NCBI RefSeq assembly: GCF_016405885.1
Contig: NZ_JAEKGC010000006.1
Span: 1-64,000, forward strand
Reading direction: 5' to 3'
Length of the DNA stretch: 64,000 bases
Source of the DNA: Arthrobacter sp. MSA 4-2
GTDB lineage: Bacteria > Actinomycetota > Actinomycetes > Actinomycetales > Micrococcaceae
The notes below the pieces were generated by a model. The model saw nothing but the letters and a program-made list of their open reading frames with translations, ran no database searches and was not told the origin of the DNA. How positions within the stretch are numbered: position 1 is the first letter of the stretch; every line of letters begins with the position of its first letter. A program made the translations under genes and the position numbers. Positions 59,702 through 64,000 of this stretch are shown piece by piece.

Positions 59702-62700
59702 ATGAATTCAGCACCGTGGGCACCTGTGCCCGGATCCCGCACGCCCGCATCGCGCCAGCCAGCCTGGGGGAATCCTAACCAGCTCGTAGCCCACGGCAGA
59801 GCGCTGGTCGTACTGCTCACCGCTGCGGCCCTCCTCGGCGGATCCTTGACGCCGGCCAATGCCCAGGAAGTGCCCCCGGCCCCGGAAACCGGAAGCGAGA
59901 TGCCCACCCCGGATCCCTCCCCGTCATCCGAGCCCCCGGAGCCGGATCCCTCGCCATCGGCCGAGCCCAGCCCGGAGCCGTCGCCGTCGGAGGAACCATC
60001 GGAGGAGCCGTCACCGTCGACCACCATCGACGAGGCAATTGACCGGTTCAACTCGGCCAGGAGTGAGCTGGGGTTCGCACCGGTCGAGCTGAGCGACGAA
60101 GCGGGAGTTTTCCTCGAAGCCGTCCACGGCTTGACCGACGAGGAAAGGGCCCCGGAAATAGCGGCCTTCGCACTCGACCACACGCTGACTCCCGTGCCGT
60201 TGTCCTACCTCGAGCAGGAAGGGTCTGCTCCGGCTCCGGCGCCGGAACTCCTGGACAGCTACTTCGCGTCCCTCCTTGAGCCACCCCTTTCCGATGACTC
60301 CGGCTGGGAAGACGCCATGGAGGACGCGACAGCCGTGGGCTGGTTCTCGAAAGAAGATGTCGACACGGATGGCCCCACCACGCAGAGCAGCGGGTTCAGC
60401 CTTTTCGGCAAGCCGACACCGACCTTCTCCGAAGCACCGCAGCTCAGCGGGTTGAGTCAGGTCGGCCGCACGGTCACCTTCGAGCCTTCCGGCTACACGG
60501 CCGGAGCGGCCTTGTCGCTGCAGTGGTTCCGCGACTCGGACCCGATCGACGGCGCCACGAACCCGGACTACACGCTGCAGCTCGAAGATCTCGGCCGCGA
60601 GATCTCGGTGCGGGCGACGCTGTCCAGGGAGGGCTGGATCGACGGCGTCTCGGTCCACCCGCTGGCCGAAGTGGTGGAGCCGGGAGGCCTTGTGGCACCG
60701 ACCGTCACCATCTCCGGCATGCCTCAAGTGGGGGCTAGACTCATGGCCGTCCTTGGCGACTCGGGGCCGGTGCCCGCCACCATCGCCTATGAATGGCGGC
60801 GCGGCAGCACTGTGATCCCCGGCGCCGATGGCGCCTCGTATGCTCCCACGGCGGAGGACGTCGGCCACCAGATCAGCGTCACCGTCACTGCCTCGGCGCC
60901 CGGCTACACCCCGGCCACGGCGACATCCGAGCCCACCGAGCCGGTGAGCGGACTGCTCACCGCCCCGGTGCCCGTCATCACGGGCGCCGCCGTCGTCGGG
61001 TCGAAACTGGTTGCCTCCCCCGGCACCTGGGCGCCGGGGCCGGTAACCCTGACCTACGCCTGGTACGCGCACGACGCCCCGATCCCGGGCGCCTCCTCAA
61101 GCACTTACATGCCCTCCCCCGACGACGCCGGCAAGCGCCTCACGGTCCGGGTGACTGGCCAGAAGCCCGGCTATGTGACTCGCACCCGCACCTCCGAGGA
61201 AACCGCCGCCGTCCTGCCGGCTCTGGTTTCCCCGGTGCCAAAAATCACCGGCGCGGTGACTGTCGGGTCGAAGCTGACCGCCTCCCCCGGCACATGGGGA
61301 CCGGCGCCGGTGGCCCTCACCTACGCCTGGTACGCCAACGGCGTCCGGCTCACCGGCGCGACCTCGGCGTCCTACACCCCCACCTCCGGCGTGGTGGGTA
61401 AGCGAATTGCGGTTCACGTGACCGGGTCCAAGACCGGATACGCCCGCGCGGTCAAAGTATCGGCGTCCACTGTGCCCGTGGCTCCGGTCGAAGACATCCC
61501 GCCGACGCCCACCGAAGCGGGATCACGCAGCGGCTGGAACTCCATCGCGAGGGACATGTTCCACCGGATGGAGAGCGACCCGGACGGGCAGGAGGATTAT
61601 GCCTCCTGGACCTACGCGTATCAGGCCCGGATGGCAGCGGAATACCGCGGGTGGCAGCACCCGACGACCCAGCAGTACCTCGCAAAGGTCTACAGCCTGA
61701 ACAAGGCCGACGGAGGATACGGCATGGGGAAGTCCTGGGACGCCTTCGGGGACGGGTCGGTCAACCCCGCCTCCACGACGTACACCGTCTCGACGGCGGA
61801 TCATGTCGGGGAGGTCCTGCTCGCGGGGCACCTCGCCGGCGCCGTACCCAAGGAAGAGCTGGTCGCGGTGGTGGATTCCCTCCTCAGTACGCCGATCGAC
61901 GACACGCCCAACGGACGATGCATGGCCTATTCCAAGAGCCCCTCGGACCGTCCCTCAACAGCCGGATGCGTCGTGAACGTCTCCCTCGGGGCCGCGGCGT
62001 TCCTCAACAAGGTCGCGGATTCGGGCGTCCTGGACGACGACCCGCCCAGGCTGGCGCACACCTACCGGGTGGTATCCCAGTTGAAGTGGCTGGGCATCAA
62101 CACCTACAACGAAACCCTCGGAGGCTGGGCCTACCTTTACCTTCCCTCCGGCAAGCCACCCTTCGGCCGGCTCCCGGTCCAGGACGCGAACCACAATGCG
62201 TACACCTTCGAGTCGGCCATCACCCTGTACGGCAGGCAATGGCTCAATGACGGAATGGCACGCTGGCTCGCAAAGCCGCCCCCGTTTCCCGCATTCTTCG
62301 ACCTCACCGGCCGGGTGAGGCAGCAGTCCCTGACACCGTCGGTCCATGCGCAGAACGCGCTCAAGGACGCCGCGTTCGTCAGCGGGAATGTCACCCTGAG
62401 GACGCAGTACGCGCAGTTGGGCATGTGGTCGATGCGGTTGGCGAAGAGTGCAACACTGCATTCGATGCAATGGCGCCCGACCGCCTCAATCGGCAGCATC
62501 GGCGTCTTCAACAGCAAAGGGACCCGCCTCACAACCACCGTGCGCAAAGGATCGACGGTCTACCTGCGCTCGACTGTCCTTTCCGGGACCGCTGTTCCAA
62601 TCGTGAATCAGACGGTGAAACTGTCGATCGACGGCTCGTACAGCAGCAGAAAGACGACGGGCCACCAGGGGAACATCGCATTCACTGCCACTGTCACCCG

Positions 62701-62788
62701 AAACTCCTGCTATTCCTTGACCGTGAGTAAGGAGTACACCGCATCGAAGACTCCCGTCACCAAGACCATATGTTTTCGGGTCACCTGA
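59702..62788 (+). CDS. large secreted protein with Ig-like repeats and an unknown C-terminal helical domain
   Basis: A 1028-residue exported protein. The signal region includes the hydrophobic core LVVLLTAAALLGGSLTPANA after a long n-region of about 35 residues. Then come a Pro/Ser/Glu linker with PSPSSEPPEPDPSPSAEPSP-type sequence (to about 105), an alpha-helical segment (about 105-210), four Ig-like repeats (about 245-600; QWFRDSDPIDGATN, AYAWYAHDAPIPGASS-like cores), and a C-terminal part (about 610-940) with YAYQARMAAEYRGWQHPTTQ and NKADGGYGMGKSWDAFGDGS followed by a last beta domain to 1028. ATG at 59702 has GGGGA before it. It is divergent from the Tad operon and shares the Ig-repeat style of the protein at 35629. 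Confidence 0.8.
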   Translation: MNSAPWAPVPGSRTPASRQPAWGNPNQLVAHGRALVVLLTAAALLGGSLTPANAQEVPPAPETGSEMPTPDPSPSSEPPEPDPSPSAEPSPEPSPSEEPSEEPSPSTTIDEAIDRFNSARSELGFAPVELSDEAGVFLEAVHGLTDEERAPEIAAFALDHTLTPVPLSYLEQEGSAPAPAPELLDSYFASLLEPPLSDDSGWEDAMEDATAVGWFSKEDVDTDGPTTQSSGFSLFGKPTPTFSEAPQLSGLSQVGRTVTFEPSGYTAGAALSLQWFRDSDPIDGATNPDYTLQLEDLGREISVRATLSREGWIDGVSVHPLAEVVEPGGLVAPTVTISGMPQVGARLMAVLGDSGPVPATIAYEWRRGSTVIPGADGASYAPTAEDVGHQISVTVTASAPGYTPATATSEPTEPVSGLLTAPVPVITGAAVVGSKLVASPGTWAPGPVTLTYAWYAHDAPIPGASSSTYMPSPDDAGKRLTVRVTGQKPGYVTRTRTSEETAAVLPALVSPVPKITGAVTVGSKLTASPGTWGPAPVALTYAWYANGVRLTGATSASYTPTSGVVGKRIAVHVTGSKTGYARAVKVSASTVPVAPVEDIPPTPTEAGSRSGWNSIARDMFHRMESDPDGQEDYASWTYAYQARMAAEYRGWQHPTTQQYLAKVYSLNKADGGYGMGKSWDAFGDGSVNPASTTYTVSTADHVGEVLLAGHLAGAVPKEELVAVVDSLLSTPIDDTPNGRCMAYSKSPSDRPSTAGCVVNVSLGAAAFLNKVADSGVLDDDPPRLAHTYRVVSQLKWLGINTYNETLGGWAYLYLPSGKPPFGRLPVQDANHNAYTFESAITLYGRQWLNDGMARWLAKPPPFPAFFDLTGRVRQQSLTPSVHAQNALKDAAFVSGNVTLRTQYAQLGMWSMRLAKSATLHSMQWRPTASIGSIGVFNSKGTRLTTTVRKGSTVYLRSTVLSGTAVPIVNQTVKLSIDGSYSSRKTTGHQGNIAFTATVTRNSCYSLTVSKEYTASKTPVTKTICFRVT

Positions 62789-62996
62789 CGGGCGGGCTCC
62801 GGGAGGTCAAGAAAAGCTAAACTTTTTCTCTAAAGGGGTTGACAATGCCCGACACGCCCCATTCATCACACCAAAATGCCGTAATTAGCAAATAAGATTG
62901 GCTTTCACACAAGAAACAATAGTCACAGGTGTAACGTCGTTGTAGTCTTCATGGGACCGCTCGCCCTGGCCTTTTGGTCTGGACTCTGGAGAACCC

Positions 62997-64000
62997 GTGA
63001 CTTTTGCCTCCCTCAATAGAATCTTGTGCTCCACGGCCCTTTCGATGGCAATCTGCATTGGCGCAGCTCCGCTGACGGCCACAGCACAGACTCAACCCGC
63101 TCCCGTGGCGACTCCTGCCACGGAGGAGCAGATCGCACCGGGCGTTGCTCCGGACCCTGCAGGTGAGGCTCCGACCGGACCTCCGTCGCCCGCGGCCACG
63201 CAGGATCCCGCGGTTCCCTTGGCACCGGCATCCGAGACCCCGGCTCCCGCAGACCCGCAGCCGACCGCGGAAACCACCGCACCTTCAGAGGATGAAGTCA
63301 CGTCATTCGTCCCCGACCTCGACTGGAACCCCCTGCTCGAGCCCGGGGCGAATCCCCGGCTTGGAGAAAACCATCCCGAGCCGCACGAGGCTGCCCAGGA
63401 GCACGGGCAGGAGGAAGGAAAGCTCGGGGCCGCCGCCTTCGGACCCCGCTACGGAAACTTCAAAGTGAAGCTCGTAACGGTGAAGCTAGCGGACAAGACC
63501 CTGGCGGATGTAAACGCAATCAACCTCGACGCCGCGCGGGCTTCAATCGCCGCTGCGGATTCATACTGGCGGTCGGCGTCCATGGGCCGGTTGTCCATCA
63601 CCACCGTTTCCGAAGTGAGGGGATTCGCTTCGAAGGCCAGGCACACCGATTCCTACGACCAGATCATGGCCACCGTAACGAGGGAGCTCAACTGGCAGTA
63701 CAACCCCTATGAAGCGCTGGTCCTCTTCATTCCGCACCGGGACCTGAATTCATATGGAAACTGGGGAATCCTGGGCGGCGGATTCACCGACAGCGCGACA
63801 AGCGGCCGCGTCATCATGCCCTACCCCTCGGCAACGACGAAGAACGTGGTTTCCCACGAATTCGGCCACGTGCTCGGCCTACATCACTCGAATTCCCTGA
63901 ACTGCACCAACGGGCGGGTCGACGTCGCTCGAATTGCGGGAGCGACGTGGGGCGATACTGCGTGCAGGTCCTGGGAATACGGCGACACCCTCGACATCAT
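62997..64000 (+). CDS. secreted zinc metalloprotease (HExxHxxGxxH, M11-like), truncated by window edge
   Basis: The open frame continues past the right edge; 334 codons are visible. GTG at 62997 with GGAG 6 bases before it. Signal peptide MTFASLNRILCSTALSMAIC with cleavage near TATAQT, then a Pro/Ala/Thr-rich pro-region (to about 105), an acidic stretch, and a catalytic domain. HEFGHVLGLHH gives the zinc ligands His287, His291 and His297 with catalytic Glu288. The surrounding VVSHEFGHVLGLHHSNSLNC pattern is closest to gametolysin/M11 peptidases. TTGACA at 62839-62844 upstream is a possible -35 without a convincing -10. An exported protease fits the surface/secretion theme of the region. Confidence 0.85.
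   Translation, partial: MTFASLNRILCSTALSMAICIGAAPLTATAQTQPAPVATPATEEQIAPGVAPDPAGEAPTGPPSPAATQDPAVPLAPASETPAPADPQPTAETTAPSEDEVTSFVPDLDWNPLLEPGANPRLGENHPEPHEAAQEHGQEEGKLGAAAFGPRYGNFKVKLVTVKLADKTLADVNAINLDAARASIAAADSYWRSASMGRLSITTVSEVRGFASKARHTDSYDQIMATVTRELNWQYNPYEALVLFIPHRDLNSYGNWGILGGGFTDSATSGRVIMPYPSATTKNVVSHEFGHVLGLHHSNSLNCTNGRVDVARIAGATWGDTACRSWEYGDTLDI

Overview
The window is high-GC actinobacterial chromosome, most likely from the Micrococcaceae (an Arthrobacter-like member of the Micrococcales). The support is: a fused 2-oxoglutarate decarboxylase/dehydrogenase (Kgd); the mycothiol-linked redox pair SigR-RsrA; the 24-residue actinobacterial ribosomal protein bL37; a tmRNA whose tag ends in ALAA; Tad-type pilus genes with actinobacterial layout; GTG/TTG starts; and several apparently leaderless transcripts. 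This assignment is by recognition of families, not by a search.

Region by region. 1-4.9 kb: start of a divergent GuaB1-like gene, kgd and a GDSL-type hydrolase, closed by a very strong terminator. 5.1-11.4 kb: a four-gene oligopeptide ABC importer (lipoprotein, two permeases, a fused double ATPase). 11.4-17.4 kb: quinone-reductase-like MDR protein, bL37, rsrA-sigR with a perfect SigR-type promoter, a DoxX protein, aroA, rsgA and cspA. 17.5-19.9 kb (minus): an amide-channel / FmdB / formamidase operon under a promoter carrying a 12-bp palindrome. 20-25 kb: hisN, a methyltransferase, and a manganese-type ABC importer with its own DtxR-family regulator. 25-28.3 kb: a carboxylate-amine ligase and a GH13 alpha-glucosidase. 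28.4-34.5 kb (minus): prfB, ftsE, ftsX, a coiled-coil M23 peptidase, smpB, a small membrane protein and ssrA, joining cell-division peptidoglycan hydrolysis with ribosome rescue.

The second half is more accessory. It holds secreted proteins with Ig-like repeats (35.6 and 59.7 kb), a GlxA/AraC-type regulator with a CoA transferase and two tiny divergent genes, an ftsW copy, an amino-acid permease with a saccharopine-dehydrogenase-like enzyme, a lower-GC patch with a NYN-domain protein and a DUF6994-like protein, an HxlR-MFS pair opposite a cupin, a secreted GH25-like/FG-GAP protein, a relic of a phage HK97-type capsid gene, a secreted HNH nuclease, and a seven-gene Tad locus (54.8-59.4 kb) bracketed by a decayed copy of its own ATPase gene. 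The window ends inside a secreted HExxHxxGxxH metalloprotease.

Main themes worth follow-up are compact regulatory sites that coincide with promoters or start codons (sigR, formamidase operon, metal importer, GlxA-like regulator, NYN gene, amino-acid permease, a secreted protein at 34.8 kb), and a surface/secretion region from 51 to 64 kb that shows traces of phage insertion and operon duplication. No CRISPR array, tRNA, rRNA or complete insertion sequence was seen.
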